From Bradyrhizobium sp. OK095 (lineage in GTDB: Bacteria > Pseudomonadota > Alphaproteobacteria > Rhizobiales > Xanthobacteraceae): 64,000 nt of DNA. Positions 7,910 to 18,115 of the stretch are shown here, in pieces. Where the stretch lies: contig NZ_FOBX01000005.1 of the NCBI RefSeq assembly GCF_900109945.1, positions 186,001 through 250,000 of the forward strand, given 5' to 3'. The notes below the pieces were generated by a model. That model searched no databases, was not told the DNA's origin, and saw only the letters and a program-made list of their open reading frames with translations. Within the stretch, counting starts at the first letter, position 1, and every line of letters starts with the position of its first letter. A program made the position numbers and the translations under genes.

Positions 7910-9790
7910 ATGCGACCAGAGCGAGAGAGTTTCGACGTCATCGTGATTGGCGGTGGCCACGCCGGCTGTGAGGCTGCGGCGGCGTCCGCTCGGATGGGCG
8001 CGGCCACCGCTCTGGTGACGCATCGTTTCGCGACCATCGGCGCGATGTCCTGCAACCCCGCGATCGGTGGCCTCGGCAAGGGTCATCTGGTCCGTGAAGT
8101 CGACGCTCTCGACGGTCTGATGGGCCGGGTGGGCGATGCCGGCGGCATTCAGTTTCGCGTCCTCAATCGCCGGAAGGGTCCCGCTGTCCGTGGTCCGCGG
8201 GCTCAGGCGGACCGGAAGCTCTATGCCGCTGCCATGCAGGCCGCGATCGGTGAGACCGAGGGTCTTTCGGTCATCGAAGGCGAGGCGGATGAGCTGATCG
8301 TTGTCGAGGGACGGGTGACCGGACTGCGCCTGGCGGACGGCCGGGAGCTTCGGGCAGGGGCGATTATCGTCACCACCGGCACCTTTCTTCGCGGTCTGAT
8401 CCACCTCGGCGAGAAAAATTGGCCCGCCGGCCGCGTCGGTGAAGCGCCGGCCATGGGCCTTTCGACCTCCTTCGAGCGCGCCGGTTTCACTCTTGGGCGG
8501 CTCAAGACGGGGACGCCGCCGCGCCTGGACGGCAGCACGATCGACTGGTCCGCGGTTGAAATGCAGCCCGGAGACGAGCCGCCGGAGCCGTTCTCGGTGA
8601 TGACCGAGCGGATCACGACCCCGCAGATCCAGTGCGGCATCACACGGACGACCTCCGCGACCCATGAGGTGATCCGGGCCAACGTGCATCGCTCCCCGAT
8701 GTACTCCGGCCAGATCAAGAGCTCCGGGCCGCGCTATTGCCCCTCCATCGAGGACAAGATCGTCCGGTTTGGCGATCGCGACGGCCATCAGATCTTTCTG
8801 GAGCCAGAAGGGCTCGACGATACGACCGTCTATCCCAACGGTATCTCGACTTCGCTGCCGGAAGAAGTTCAGCAAGCGATCCTCTTCAGCATTCCGGGCC
8901 TGGAGCGGGTCAAAATGGTCCGTCCGGGCTACGCCATCGAATACGACCACATCGATCCCCGTGAGCTCGATCCGACCCTCCAGACCAAGCGTCTGCGCGG
9001 TCTGTTCCTGGCCGGGCAGATCAATGGCACTACCGGATATGAAGAAGCCGCCGGACAGGGCATCGTGGCCGGTCTGAACGCGGCTTTGGCCGCCAGCGGG
9101 GCCGCTTTGACCGTGTTCGACCGTGCAGACGGCTATCTCGGGGTGATGATCGATGACCTCGTCACCCGCGGGATCAGCGAGCCCTATCGGATGTTCACCT
9201 CCAGGGCCGAGTACCGGCTGACGCTGAGGGCCGACAACGCCGATCAGCGCCTGACCGAGAAGGGCATCGCTTTGGGGTGCGTCGGCAGCGCCCGGACGCA
9301 GCATCATCGGGCCAAGATGGAGGCCCTGAACGCTGCCAGGGCGCTCTCGAAGTCGCTGACGATCACTCCGAACGAGGCGATCAAGCACGGCCTGACCTTG
9401 AACCGGGATGGCCAGCGCCGATCGGCCTTCGAGCTGATGGCCTATCCTGATATCGGCTGGAGCCAGGTCCGCGCGATTTGGCCGGAGCTGTCGACCATCG
9501 ACCCCGTTATCGCCACCCATCTCGAGATCGACGCCAAGTACGACGCCTATCTGGAGCGCCAGAGTGCCGACGTCGAAGCCTTCAGGCGCGACGAAGGGAT
9601 GGTGCTGTCTGAGGTCGATTACAGCCTCGTCCCCGGTCTCTCCAATGAGGTTCGCGCCAAGCTTGAGAAGGCGCGACCGTTCACGGTTGGCCAGGCTGGC
9701 CGGATCGACGGCATGACGCCGGCGGCACTCGGTATCCTCGCGGCCTATCTCCGCCGTGAGGCTCGAAAGACTTCCAAAGCAATCGCATAG
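7910..9790 (+). CDS. mnmG: tRNA uridine-5-carboxymethylaminomethyl modification enzyme MnmG (GidA)
   Basis: MnmG is the FAD-dependent partner of MnmE in wobble-uridine modification. The 626-residue product has the dinucleotide-binding [10 protein letters not shown] (about residues 14-23), the [23 protein letters not shown] block and the family hallmark GYEEAAGQG. Length and start are standard. It is followed by rsmG with a parS site in the short gap, the same mnmG-rsmG-parA-parB order as in many bacteria. The 646-codon open frame on the opposite strand over the whole gene is a codon-bias shadow. Confidence 0.98.
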   Translation: MRPERESFDVIVIGGGHAGCEAAAASARMGAATALVTHRFATIGAMSCNPAIGGLGKGHLVREVDALDGLMGRVGDAGGIQFRVLNRRKGPAVRGPRAQADRKLYAAAMQAAIGETEGLSVIEGEADELIVVEGRVTGLRLADGRELRAGAIIVTTGTFLRGLIHLGEKNWPAGRVGEAPAMGLSTSFERAGFTLGRLKTGTPPRLDGSTIDWSAVEMQPGDEPPEPFSVMTERITTPQIQCGITRTTSATHEVIRANVHRSPMYSGQIKSSGPRYCPSIEDKIVRFGDRDGHQIFLEPEGLDDTTVYPNGISTSLPEEVQQAILFSIPGLERVKMVRPGYAIEYDHIDPRELDPTLQTKRLRGLFLAGQINGTTGYEEAAGQGIVAGLNAALAASGAALTVFDRADGYLGVMIDDLVTRGISEPYRMFTSRAEYRLTLRADNADQRLTEKGIALGCVGSARTQHHRAKMEALNAARALSKSLTITPNEAIKHGLTLNRDGQRRSAFELMAYPDIGWSQVRAIWPELSTIDPVIATHLEIDAKYDAYLERQSADVEAFRRDEGMVLSEVDYSLVPGLSNEVRAKLEKARPFTVGQAGRIDGMTPAALGILAAYLRREARKTSKAIA

Positions 9791-9791
9791 G

Positions 9792-9807
9792 CGTTTCACG
9801 TGAAACA
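9792..9807. other. parS: parS centromere site 5
   Basis: CGTTTCACGTGAAACA matches 15 of 16 bases of the consensus. It begins 2 bp after the mnmG stop and contains the GTG at 9800 that could start rsmG. Confidence 0.9.
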
Positions 9808-10573
9808 GCGCGGACCTGGCGGGGACAAACCGCTATCGCGACGACCCGGAGTGGGCGAGGGCGTCATTCATCGACCGGAGCCCGAGCCGGCCCGGCCGAA
9901 GATCGACAAGGCCAGCGCCAACGATCGGTCGCTCGATGCCATCATCGCCGCCGACAAACGCGCAGCGCTGAAGCTCGCGCCCGTTTCACATGAAACGGAA
10001 GCCCGGCTCGATCGCTATATCGCGCTGCTCCGGGAGTGGCAGGCCAAGACCAATCTGGTCGCGCCCTCGACCTTGCCAAACCTCTGGACCCGGCACATCG
10101 CCGACTCGCTTCAGCTCGTCGATCTCGCGCCCACGGCAAAGCGCTGGGCCGACCTCGGCAGCGGCGGCGGGTTTCCCGGCGTCGTCTTGGCTTGTGCGAT
10201 GGCTTTGATGTCGGGCGCGAGCGTCCATCTCGTCGAGAGGACCGCCAAGAAGGCTGCGTTTTTGCGCGAAGCGATCCGCGTCACCACATCTCCGGGAGTC
10301 GTACATCTCGCTGAGATCGGGGATAATGTGGATAGAATCACCGGTCCCGTCGATTGCGTCACCGCGCGCGCGCTGGCTCCGCTACATCAACTCATCGGCT
10401 TTGCGGAGCCGCTGATGCGCCAGGGCGCAAAGGCGTTATTTCTCAAAGGTCAAGATGTAGAGGCTGAATTGACCGAAGCCGCTAAATATTGGAATATTCA
10501 GCCACAGCTCCACCAAAGCCGTACCGGTGATGGTTGGATCGTCGAGCTGACTTCCGTCCAACGGCGCGGCTGA
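9800..10573 (+). CDS. rsmG: 16S rRNA (guanine527-N7)-methyltransferase RsmG (GidB)
   Basis: RsmG methylates N7 of G527 in 16S rRNA with S-adenosylmethionine. The SAM-binding loop WADLGSGGGFPGVVLA and the preceding NLW-TRHIADSLQL segment are diagnostic. The frame opens with GTG at 9800 inside parS site 5, giving 257 residues. The first 60 or so look like low-complexity extension, and the family core starts near SHETEARLDRYIALL. A second GTG at 9851 is an alternative, so the true start is unsure. Ends 29 bp before parA. Confidence 0.92.
   Translation: MKQRGPGGDKPLSRRPGVGEGVIHRPEPEPARPKIDKASANDRSLDAIIAADKRAALKLAPVSHETEARLDRYIALLREWQAKTNLVAPSTLPNLWTRHIADSLQLVDLAPTAKRWADLGSGGGFPGVVLACAMALMSGASVHLVERTAKKAAFLREAIRVTTSPGVVHLAEIGDNVDRITGPVDCVTARALAPLHQLIGFAEPLMRQGAKALFLKGQDVEAELTEAAKYWNIQPQLHQSRTGDGWIVELTSVQRRG
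9982..9997. other. Degenerate parS-like palindrome inside rsmG
   Basis: CGTTTCACATGAAACG matches 13 of 16 bases of the parS consensus. It lies within the rsmG reading frame and encodes Val-Ser-His-Glu-Thr. One central change (G to A) would probably weaken ParB binding. It may be a decayed site or a constraint of the protein sequence. Confidence 0.45.
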
Positions 10574-10602
10574 GGCGTTCAGGGGTTGAGTGGGGAATTT
10601 CG

Positions 10603-11457
10603 ATGACCGCGATTGACGAACCGCAGCAAGGACAGGCCTCCGAGGTCCCGCAGGGACACCCGCGCATCCTGGCGCTGGCGAATCAGAAGGGCGGCGTGGG
10701 AAAAACAACCACAGCGATCAACCTCGGCACGGCGCTCGCGGCGATTGGCGAGCGCGTCCTGATCGTCGATCTCGATCCGCAAGGCAATGCCTCGACCGGC
10801 CTCGGCATCGATCGCCGCAACCGCTCCTGCTCGACCTATGATGTGCTGATCGGCGAGGCGAGCCTGCGCGAAGCGGTGGTGTTGACCGCGGTGCCGCGGC
10901 TGCACATCGCGCCCTCGACCATGGACCTCTCCGGCCTCGAGCTCGAGCTCGGCACCACGCCCGGTCGTGCGTACAAGCTGCGCGACGCGATCAGCGCGCT
11001 CAACAACAACGTCTCGCCCGATGCCGATTACACCTACGTGCTGATCGACTGCCCGCCATCGCTCAACTTGATCACCGTGAATGCGATGGCCGCGTCGGAC
11101 GCAATCCTGGTGCCGCTCCAGTGCGAGTTCTTCGCGCTCGAAGGTCTGTCGCAATTGCTGCAGACGGTGGAGCAGGTGCGCTCGACGCTCAATCCGACCC
11201 TGTCGATCCACGGCATCGTGCTGACCATGTTCGACTCGCGCAACAACCTCTCGAACCAGGTTGTCGCCGACGTCCGGCAGTTCATGGGCGAGAAGGTCTA
11301 CAAGACCATGATCCCGCGCAACGTGCGCATCTCGGAGGCGCCGTCCTACGGCAAGCCGGTGCTGGTCTACGATCTCAAATGCGTCGGCAGCGAAGCCTAT
11401 TTGCGGCTCGCCACGGAAGTGATCCAGCGCGAGCGCGAGCTGCGCGTCACGCATTGA
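10603..11457 (+). CDS. parA: Chromosome partitioning ATPase ParA (Soj)
   Basis: ParA is the Walker-type ATPase that moves ParB-parS complexes to segregate the newly replicated origin. The deviant Walker A motif KGGVGKTT (about residues 29-36, with the signature lysine K29) and the LIDCPPSLN switch are present. I chose ATG 10603 (284 residues). An open frame from 10534 overlaps rsmG and adds an unrelated stretch. It forms an operon with parB, which starts 95 bp downstream. Confidence 0.97.
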   Translation: MTAIDEPQQGQASEVPQGHPRILALANQKGGVGKTTTAINLGTALAAIGERVLIVDLDPQGNASTGLGIDRRNRSCSTYDVLIGEASLREAVVLTAVPRLHIAPSTMDLSGLELELGTTPGRAYKLRDAISALNNNVSPDADYTYVLIDCPPSLNLITVNAMAASDAILVPLQCEFFALEGLSQLLQTVEQVRSTLNPTLSIHGIVLTMFDSRNNLSNQVVADVRQFMGEKVYKTMIPRNVRISEAPSYGKPVLVYDLKCVGSEAYLRLATEVIQRERELRVTH

Positions 11458-11472
11458 CGATGCCGTAGGGTC

Positions 11473-11492
11473 GGTTAGCCGAAGGCGTAACC
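11473..11492. repeat. Short inverted repeat between parA and parB
   Basis: GGTTA (11473-11477) and TAACC (11488-11492) are the arms of a small hairpin within a stretch resembling a repeat found in this group (GTAGGGT...GGTTAGCC...GTAACCCACC). It is probably a reduced copy of an intergenic palindromic element. Confidence 0.4.
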
Positions 11493-11552
11493 CACCCTCC
11501 GATTCGAAATTCAGTTCTGGAGTGCTGCACCGTGAATCCAAGGGAGCTGGCG

Positions 11553-12440
11553 ATGGCCGACGAAGCGCGTTCGCGACTGGGCCGGGGTCTTGCAAGTCTG
11601 ATCGGTGATGTCGGCGGCGAGGCGCAGCATGTCGATCGTCCGCGCGCACAGCGCAAGGTGCCGATCGAATTCATCAAGCCCAATCCGCGCAACCCTCGCC
11701 GCACCTTTTCGGACACCGAGCTCAAAGAGCTCAGCGAGTCCATCAAGCAGCACGGTGTGATCCAGCCGATCGTGGTGCGGCCGGTGAAGGGCACGCACGA
11801 TCGCTTTGAGATCATCGCCGGCGAACGGCGCTGGCGCGCCTCGCAAATGGCCGGTCTGCACGACGTGCCGATCGTGCCGATCGACATCAGCGACAGCGAT
11901 GCGCTGGAATTCGCGATCGTCGAGAACGTGCAGCGCGAAGATCTCAACCCGATGGAAGAGGCGCTAGGCTATCATGCGCTCGCCAACGAGTTCAAACGGA
12001 GCCAGGACGACATTGCAAAGGTCGTCGGCAAGAGCCGCAGCCACATCGCCAACATGATGCGGCTGACGAAGCTGCCGGCCGAGGTGCAGGCGCTGATCAC
12101 GAGCGGCGAGCTGAGCGCCGGCCACGCCCGCGCGCTGATCGGCGTGCCCGATCCGCTCGCCTCTGCCAAGCGCATCGTCGAGGAGGGTCTTAACGTCCGC
12201 CAGGCCGAAGCGCTCGCGCATGAAGAGGGCGTGCCGGAGCGCAAGCCGCAAAAGGCGCGTGCCACCGGCGGTAAGGAAAAGGACGCCGATACGGTCGATC
12301 TCGAAAAGCGCGTCAGCGATGCGCTCGGCCTCAAGGTCACCGTCAGTCACCGCGATCCCGGCGGCTCGGTGCAGATCAACTACCGCAACCTCGATCAGCT
12401 CGACGAGGTAATGAAGCGGCTCGCGAAGGGCGCGCTGTAG
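11553..12440 (+). CDS. parB: Chromosome partitioning protein ParB (Spo0J), CTPase
   Basis: ParB binds parS and spreads as a CTP-loaded sliding clamp. The 295-residue product has the N-terminal ParA-contact segment (RLGRGLASLIGD), the CTP-binding core with EIIAGERRWRA and VENVQREDLNP, the helix-turn-helix around KVVGKSRSHIANMMRL and a C-terminal dimer domain. The ATG at 11553 has AAGGGAG about 7 bp upstream. A GTG at 11532 in the same frame is less likely. Its targets lie 1.6-4 kb upstream. Confidence 0.97.
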   Translation: MADEARSRLGRGLASLIGDVGGEAQHVDRPRAQRKVPIEFIKPNPRNPRRTFSDTELKELSESIKQHGVIQPIVVRPVKGTHDRFEIIAGERRWRASQMAGLHDVPIVPIDISDSDALEFAIVENVQREDLNPMEEALGYHALANEFKRSQDDIAKVVGKSRSHIANMMRLTKLPAEVQALITSGELSAGHARALIGVPDPLASAKRIVEEGLNVRQAEALAHEEGVPERKPQKARATGGKEKDADTVDLEKRVSDALGLKVTVSHRDPGGSVQINYRNLDQLDEVMKRLAKGAL

Positions 12441-12453
12441 CCGCACCCTCGGT

Positions 12454-12482
12454 GTCGTCCTGGCGAACTTCGCGGGGACGAC
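12454..12482. repeat. Small palindromic element after parB
   Basis: GTCGTCC (12454-12460) and GGACGAC (12476-12482) are inverted arms around a GC-rich loop. It is similar to the hairpin at 62066-62091 and may aid termination after parB. Confidence 0.5.
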
Positions 12483-12514
12483 AGTGGAGTGTGTGGTACG
12501 CACGTCCGTCCACA

Positions 12515-12601
12515 CGTCATTGCGAGCGTAGCGAAGCAATCCAGAATCTTTCCGCGGAGGGATTCTGGATTGCTTCGTCGCAAGGGCTCCTCGCAATGAC
12601 G
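12515..12601. repeat. Palindromic intergenic repeat, family A, copy 2
   Basis: Starts CGTCATTGCGAGCG and ends CTCGCAATGACG. The internal arms AAGCAATCCAGAATC and GATTCTGGATTGCTT are perfect inverses. It lies between the convergent parB and holA and is clearly the same element as those at 7597 and 20655. Confidence 0.88.
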
Positions 12602-12613
12602 GGGAGCGGCAGT

Positions 12614-13642
12614 TCAGCCGCGCCGCTTCGCGTTCGCGGCGATCGCCATCAGCGTGCGCTGGGCGATGGCGGCGGCCAGCGTCGACTGCTTGCGGGTGTC
12701 GAGCGCAGTGGTTGCGAGCTGCTCGATGATGCCGGCGAGCCGCGCCACGCTGAAATTGCGCAGCGCCGTTTCGACCGCCGGCTTTCGTGAAAAGTGCAGC
12801 CGCGGATAGCCGCCGTCGAGCACGGTGGACGCCGGCGTGCCGTCGGCTATCGCAAGTGCAGATTTGTGCAGCCATGCCGCCTGGCGCTGCGCCGCGGAGA
12901 TGATGACGCCGGGATAGGTGCCGGCGATCATGGCCTTCGCGAATTCGGTCTCGACGATATCGGGCCGGCCGGCGAAGGCGCCGTCGACGATCGGATCGAG
13001 CTTCAGCTCGGAGGCATCGGCGACCACGGCCATCACATCATCCAGCGTGATCTCGCCCTTGCCATGCGCATAGAGCATGAGCTTGCGCAGCTCGTTGCGT
13101 GAGGCCTGGCGGTCGCCGCCGAGGAACGACATCAGCGCTGCACGGGCATCCTGCGCGATGCGCAAATTGGCGATGCGGAGCTCGTCTTCCATCAGCTTGG
13201 CGAGGTCACGCTCGGTGTCGGGATAACAGCCGATCGCCACGGCGGTCTTGGCCTTCTCGCAGGCTTTGCGCAGCGGTGACTCCGGGCGGAGCTCGCCGGC
13301 CTCGATCACGATGCGGCAATCCTTCACGCCCATCTCGGCCAGCGTATCGACACCGCTGGCAAAGCTGCGCGAGCCGGCGCGAATGCGGATGGCGCGGCGG
13401 CCGCCGAACAGCGGCACTGTCATGGCTTCGTCGACGAGGCGCGACGGCTCGGCGGAGAGCTCGTCGCCGTCGAGCTTTACAAGCGAGAAGGGATCGTTGG
13501 GATCGTCGACGGCGGAGGCGATCAGCGCATCGGCGCGCTCGCGCACGAGGCCGGCGTCGGGACCGTAGAGCAGGATGATCGGACGGCCCGAATCGGGACG
13601 GGCGAGGAAGGCGTCGATCTCTTTTCCGCGTAGCGCGACCAT
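12614..13642 (-). CDS. holA: DNA polymerase III delta subunit
   Basis: The delta subunit of the clamp loader opens the beta sliding clamp. The 342-residue protein begins MVALRGKEIDAFL and has the IILLYGPDAGLVRERADAL segment, which resembles the degenerate P-loop region of HolA proteins. Typical length. Directly downstream of lptE on the same strand; the pair leuS-lptE-holA is common in alphaproteobacteria, so one operon reads leftward towards parB. Confidence 0.94.
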   Translation of the reverse strand: MVALRGKEIDAFLARPDSGRPIILLYGPDAGLVRERADALIASAVDDPNDPFSLVKLDGDELSAEPSRLVDEAMTVPLFGGRRAIRIRAGSRSFASGVDTLAEMGVKDCRIVIEAGELRPESPLRKACEKAKTAVAIGCYPDTERDLAKLMEDELRIANLRIAQDARAALMSFLGGDRQASRNELRKLMLYAHGKGEITLDDVMAVVADASELKLDPIVDGAFAGRPDIVETEFAKAMIAGTYPGVIISAAQRQAAWLHKSALAIADGTPASTVLDGGYPRLHFSRKPAVETALRNFSVARLAGIIEQLATTALDTRKQSTLAAAIAQRTLMAIAANAKRRG

Positions 13643-13706
13643 GCCGCCTCAAGCGCGTCATCCGGGGCGCCTTGGGGGCGCGCCGAGATAACGGGAATGA
13701 ACTGAA

Positions 13707-14258
13707 CTAAGTGCCCGCGGTGAAGAACGAGGCGAGCCGGGTATTGATGTTCTCGGCAATCTCGTTGGCGGCACGATCCTCCGCATCGCGCACGGCGCGG
13801 TTGCGGGAGAAGCGCTGGTAGGAACCGGGCATGTCATAGGACACGCGCGAGAACGTGGTGCCGGTCATCACCGACTTGCCGCTCACGACCTCGGTCAGAT
13901 TGTACTGGCAGTCGATACCGTAGTTTTCACTGGTCGGCAGGCCGGTATTGGGATCCACGATCAGGGACGAACGACTGGACGAGAAACGGATCTCCAGGCG
14001 GTGCGTCGGCGGCATGCCCGTGGCCGTGCCGTAGAGCTTGAAGGCGAGGGCGTTGCGGACCTCGACGCCGACGCGGGCCTCGCGGGAGGCATTGGCCTTG
14101 TTGATCGGCGGAAGGTCGACCCCCATCAGCTTCTCGCGCAGGCCGGGGGTGCCGTCGGTATGCTCGGCATACATCGGCTGGAAGCAGCCAGCCGTCAGCG
14201 CCGCCAGAGCGGCGACCGCCAGCAAGCGGGCTGCGATGCGGATCCTAGCCGACAACAT
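13707..14258 (-). CDS. lptE: LPS-assembly lipoprotein LptE
   Basis: LptE plugs the LptD outer-membrane barrel and helps insert lipopolysaccharide. The 183-residue product has a signal peptide ending in the lipobox LTAGC, with the lipidated cysteine at residue 25, followed by FQPMYAE, a common start of the mature protein in this group. The start overlaps the leuS stop by 14 bp, so the two are translationally linked. Confidence 0.9.
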   Translation of the reverse strand: MLSARIRIAARLLAVAALAALTAGCFQPMYAEHTDGTPGLREKLMGVDLPPINKANASREARVGVEVRNALAFKLYGTATGMPPTHRLEIRFSSSRSSLIVDPNTGLPTSENYGIDCQYNLTEVVSGKSVMTGTTFSRVSYDMPGSYQRFSRNRAVRDAEDRAANEIAENINTRLASFFTAGT

Positions 14259-16881
14259 TCACGATCCTCTTGGGGACGATGATCACCTTACGGACGGGCT
14301 TGCCATCCAGGGCCAACTTTACCGCATCAAGGGCCAAAACGGCAGCCTCGATTTCCGGATTCTGGGCCGCTGTTGCAACTGTGACCTCGCCCCGCTTCTT
14401 GCCGTTGACCTGGACCACCAGGGTCACGCTGTCTTCAACCAGCAAATCGCGTTCGATTTGGGGCCAATTGGCCTCCGAAACCAGCCCGGTCTGACCCAGA
14501 ACCTGCCAGCACTCCTCGGCGAGGTGCGGCATCATCGGCGAGAACAGCTGGACCAGGATCTGGCTGGCCTCCCGGATCGCCCAGGCGAGGTCGGGGGCGG
14601 GTTGGCCGGGGCGCTGGAGCACCTCCGCGAACGTATTGGTGAATTCACGGATATGGGCGAGGCAAACGTTGAAGTGCAACCGTTCGACGCCGGTGGTGAC
14701 CTTGTCCAGCGCGCCGTGGGCGGCCTTGCGCAGGGAGAGCGCGTCGGCGCCGAACGAAGCCGGCCGGGCCGCGGGGGCAGCCTTGCCGAGTTCCTTGCAA
14801 AGGTCCTCGGCATCGTTCACCAGCCGCCACAGCCGCTGCACGAATCGCGAGGCGCCCTGGACGCGTTCGTCGCTCCAGATCACGTCGCGGTCAGGCGGGG
14901 AGTCCGACAGCATGAACCAGCGGGCGACGTCGGCGCCGTAGGTCGCGATGATGTCGTCGGGGTCGACCGTGTTCTTCTTCGACTTCGACATCTTCTCGAT
15001 CGCACCGATCGCGATGTCTTCACCGGTTGTCAGCAGCGTGGCGCGGCGGCCGTTGCCACCAACCTCAATCTTCACCTCGGCGGGCTGCACCCAGCTGCCG
15101 TCGGCCTTCTGGTAGGTCTCGTGCACCACCATGCCCTGCGTGAACATGCCGGCGAACGGCTCATCCAGCGCAATGTGCCCGGTCGCCTTCATCGCACGGG
15201 TGAAGAAGCGGCTGTAGAGCAGATGCAGGATCGCGTGCTCGACACCACCGATATACTGGTCGACCGGCAGCATCCGGTTGGCGACCTCTGGCGTGGTCGG
15301 CGCGTTCTCGTTCCAGGGATCGGTGAAGCGCGCAAAATACCAGGACGAGTCCACGAAGGTGTCCATGGTGTCGGTTTCGCGCAGCGCCTTAGCCCCGCAT
15401 TTGGGGCAGGTGACGTGCTTCCAGGTCGGGTGATGGTCGAGTGCGTTGCCCGGCTTGTCGAAGCTCACGTCCTCCGGCAGCACCACCGGCAGGTCGGCAT
15501 CCGGCACCGGCACGACGTCGCATGTCGGACAGTGGATCACCGGAATCGGGCAGCCCCAATAGCGCTGCCGTGAAATACCCCAGTCACGCAGGCGGAAATT
15601 GACCTGGCGCTCGCCGACCGGCGCGTTGCCGCGCAGCTCGTTTTCAAGGCGTTTTGCGACTTCGTCCTTGGCCTGATCGATGGTCATGCCGTCGAGGAAG
15701 CGGGAATTGATCATGCGGCCGTCACCGTCATAGGCGGTGTTGGTGACGACGAATGTCTTGGGATCCTGGCCCTCGGGGCACACGACGGGAACGTTGCCGA
15801 GACCGTATTTGTTGACGAAGTCGAGGTCGCGCTGGTCATGCGCGGGGCAGCCGAAGATCGCGCCGGTGCCGTATTCCATCAGCACGAAGTTGGCGACATA
15901 GACCGGCAGCTTCCAGCTCGGATCGAACGGGTGCACCGCGCGAATACCGGTGTCAAAACCCTGTTTCTCCGCGGTGTCGATGATCGACTGTGCGGTGCCG
16001 ATCTTCTTGATGTCGGCGATGAACTCCGCAAGTTTCGGGTTCTTCGCGGCGGCCGCCTGCGCCAGCGGATGATCCGACGAGATCGCCATGAATTTCGCGC
16101 CGAACAGCGTGTCGGGCCGCGTCGTGAAAATCTTCAGCTCGCTCTCGCCGGCAGGCGTCGTCGCCTGATCCAGAGCGAAGCGGACCAGCAAGCCCTCGGA
16201 GCGGCCGATCCAGTTGCGCTGCATCAGCCGCACCTTGTCGGGCCAGCGATCAAGGCCATCAAGCGCGGACAGCAGCTCCTGCGAGTACTTCGTGATCTTG
16301 AAGACCCACTGGCTCATTTCCCGTTGTTCGACCACGGCACCCGAGCGCCAGCCGCGGCCGTCGATCACCTGCTCGTTGGCGAGCACGGTCATGTCGACCG
16401 GATCCCAGTTCAGCTTGCGCTTCTCGCGCTCGGCCAGGCCAGCGCCGAGCATGTCCAGAAACATCTTCTGCTGATGCTTGTAATAGCTGGGGTCGCAGGT
16501 CGCGAATTCGCGGGACCAGTCCAGCGACAGCCCGATCGAGCGGAGCTGCTTCTTCATCGCGGCGATGTTGTCGTAGGTCCAGGCTTTAGGGGCCACCTTG
16601 CGCTCGATGGCGGCGTTCTCGGCCGGCAGGCCGAATGCGTCCCAGCCCATCGGGTGCAGCACGTTGAACCCCATGGCGCGCTTGAAGCGGGCCAGCACGT
16701 CGCCAAGCGTGTAATTGCGGACATGGCCAATATGGATGCGCCCGGACGGGTAGGGGAACATCTCGAGCACATAGTATTTGGGCCGCGAATCGTCGTTCTT
16801 CGAGACGAAGATCGCCTGCTGGTCCCAGGCAGCCTGCCAGCGTGGTTCGGAATCGCGGGCGTTATAGCGTTCGGAGGTCAT
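14245..16881 (-). CDS. leuS: Leucine--tRNA ligase
   Basis: Class I aminoacyl-tRNA synthetase that charges tRNA-Leu. The 878-residue product has the HIGH box ([17 protein letters not shown], about 45-61), the CP1 editing insertion, zinc-type cysteine pairs (CPTC, CPKC) and the KMSKSKKN loop. The ATG at 16881 gives the expected [16 protein letters not shown] start. An upstream extension to 16956 lacks family similarity. A 511-codon frame on the opposite strand is a shadow. Confidence 0.98.
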   Translation of the reverse strand: MTSERYNARDSEPRWQAAWDQQAIFVSKNDDSRPKYYVLEMFPYPSGRIHIGHVRNYTLGDVLARFKRAMGFNVLHPMGWDAFGLPAENAAIERKVAPKAWTYDNIAAMKKQLRSIGLSLDWSREFATCDPSYYKHQQKMFLDMLGAGLAEREKRKLNWDPVDMTVLANEQVIDGRGWRSGAVVEQREMSQWVFKITKYSQELLSALDGLDRWPDKVRLMQRNWIGRSEGLLVRFALDQATTPAGESELKIFTTRPDTLFGAKFMAISSDHPLAQAAAAKNPKLAEFIADIKKIGTAQSIIDTAEKQGFDTGIRAVHPFDPSWKLPVYVANFVLMEYGTGAIFGCPAHDQRDLDFVNKYGLGNVPVVCPEGQDPKTFVVTNTAYDGDGRMINSRFLDGMTIDQAKDEVAKRLENELRGNAPVGERQVNFRLRDWGISRQRYWGCPIPVIHCPTCDVVPVPDADLPVVLPEDVSFDKPGNALDHHPTWKHVTCPKCGAKALRETDTMDTFVDSSWYFARFTDPWNENAPTTPEVANRMLPVDQYIGGVEHAILHLLYSRFFTRAMKATGHIALDEPFAGMFTQGMVVHETYQKADGSWVQPAEVKIEVGGNGRRATLLTTGEDIAIGAIEKMSKSKKNTVDPDDIIATYGADVARWFMLSDSPPDRDVIWSDERVQGASRFVQRLWRLVNDAEDLCKELGKAAPAARPASFGADALSLRKAAHGALDKVTTGVERLHFNVCLAHIREFTNTFAEVLQRPGQPAPDLAWAIREASQILVQLFSPMMPHLAEECWQVLGQTGLVSEANWPQIERDLLVEDSVTLVVQVNGKKRGEVTVATAAQNPEIEAAVLALDAVKLALDGKPVRKVIIVPKRIVNVVG

Positions 16882-17074
16882 GGAATCGTTGGGTTTTCGT
16901 GGATTCGGCCGTCTAAAAGAGGCCGGACTAGGCCATAGAAGTCCTCGGGGGGTCAATGGGTTGCCGCAGGCTGCTGCACCCCGGCAAGGCTGGTCCGCAA
17001 AAGTACGGAGCGGCCTATTGGGGTCGGATTAAGGGGTCGGTGCGAGGTTGGCTTTCAACAGCACCCGCCAGGCG

Positions 17075-18115
17075 ATGGATTCAGGCTTCGACGATCTCGA
17101 TTACGACTATGCCGCGTCCATCGCCGGACGGGCGGTGCGGAGCATGGCCGAGCAGCGGATTCCGCCGACGCCGACCAATTTTGCCGTCTGGTTCCAATAT
17201 TTCGCAGGCAGCCATGACGATTTGCGCAACGCCATCGATCTCCTGATCGACCACAACCGCCCCTTCGATATCAGGACCAATCAGGATCTGTTTGAGACCT
17301 ATGTCGCGCCCCAGGCGGCCGCCGCCGGGACGTCGGAGCGGCTGCATGCCCTGATGGGCGCCGCGAAGGAGTTTCTGGCGACCGCGATCGCCGACAACCA
17401 TTCGCAAATGCAGGCGATCAGCGAGGTTGCCGACCAGGGCAAGGCCGGTGTCGACCCGAAGGCGCTGGTCGCCCAGCTCATGGACGAGCTCGCCCGCGCC
17501 GCCACCCGGGCGACGCATCTGGAGGCGGGCTTTGCCGAAAAGGCTCGCGAGCTCGACGTCATCAGAGATTCGCTTTCCAAATCCGAGGAGCGCGCGCGGA
17601 CCGACACGCTCACGGGGCTGGCGAACCGGCGGGCACTCGATGAGTTTCTGCGCAAGGCGCAGGTGACCGCGGACTGGGGCGAGCCGCTCAGCGTGCTGAT
17701 GCTCGATATCGACCGCTTCAAGACCTTCAACGACGATTTCGGCCACGGTGTCGGCGACCAGGTGCTGCGCCTGATGGCGAAGGTGCTGCGCGAAAAGGTC
17801 CGCGAGCAGGATCTGCCGGCCCGCTATGGCGGCGAGGAGCTGCTCATCGTGATGCCGGGCGCCGATCTTGCCACTTGCGCCGAGACCGCCGAGCGCATCA
17901 GGCACGCGATTGCCGAATGCACGATCACGCGCCGCTCGACCGGCGAAATCCTGCCCAGCATTACGGTGTCAATCGGTGTGGCGCAGTATCGTGCGGGCGA
18001 GGCGATCACGGATCTCATCGAGCGCTGCGACCGCGCGCTCTATCTCGCTAAGGGCGGCGGCCGCAATCGCGTGGTGACGGAGATCGAGTTCGATCGCGCC
18101 GGAGCTGCGGGCTAA
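17075..18115 (+). CDS. Diguanylate cyclase (soluble, GGDEF domain)
   Basis: Makes the second messenger cyclic di-GMP from two GTP. The 346-residue protein has an N-terminal region of about 175 residues without membrane segments or recognised domain, then a GGDEF domain. The active site reads GGEEL, preceded by RARTDTLTGLANR and LDIDRFKTFND. A product-inhibition I-site RxxD (REQD) lies exactly five residues before GGEEL. An in-frame TTG at 17048 is an alternative start. Its stop codon abuts that of the convergent second cyclase. Confidence 0.92.
   Translation: MDSGFDDLDYDYAASIAGRAVRSMAEQRIPPTPTNFAVWFQYFAGSHDDLRNAIDLLIDHNRPFDIRTNQDLFETYVAPQAAAAGTSERLHALMGAAKEFLATAIADNHSQMQAISEVADQGKAGVDPKALVAQLMDELARAATRATHLEAGFAEKARELDVIRDSLSKSEERARTDTLTGLANRRALDEFLRKAQVTADWGEPLSVLMLDIDRFKTFNDDFGHGVGDQVLRLMAKVLREKVREQDLPARYGGEELLIVMPGADLATCAETAERIRHAIAECTITRRSTGEILPSITVSIGVAQYRAGEAITDLIERCDRALYLAKGGGRNRVVTEIEFDRAGAAG

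Noticed and set aside
7486..8079. A 197-codon minus-strand frame in the mnmE-mnmG gap
   Set aside because: Its codons run through parS sites and a repeat (hence repeated FHVK and VSRET strings), so it is not a gene.
7859..9799. A 646-codon open frame on the minus strand covering mnmG
   Set aside because: It is exactly antisense to a certain gene, its protein has no family features and is a GC-rich codon-bias shadow.
14038..15573. A 511-codon frame antisense to leuS
   Set aside because: LeuRS is certain on the other strand. The antisense product is arginine/glycine-rich and unlike any family.
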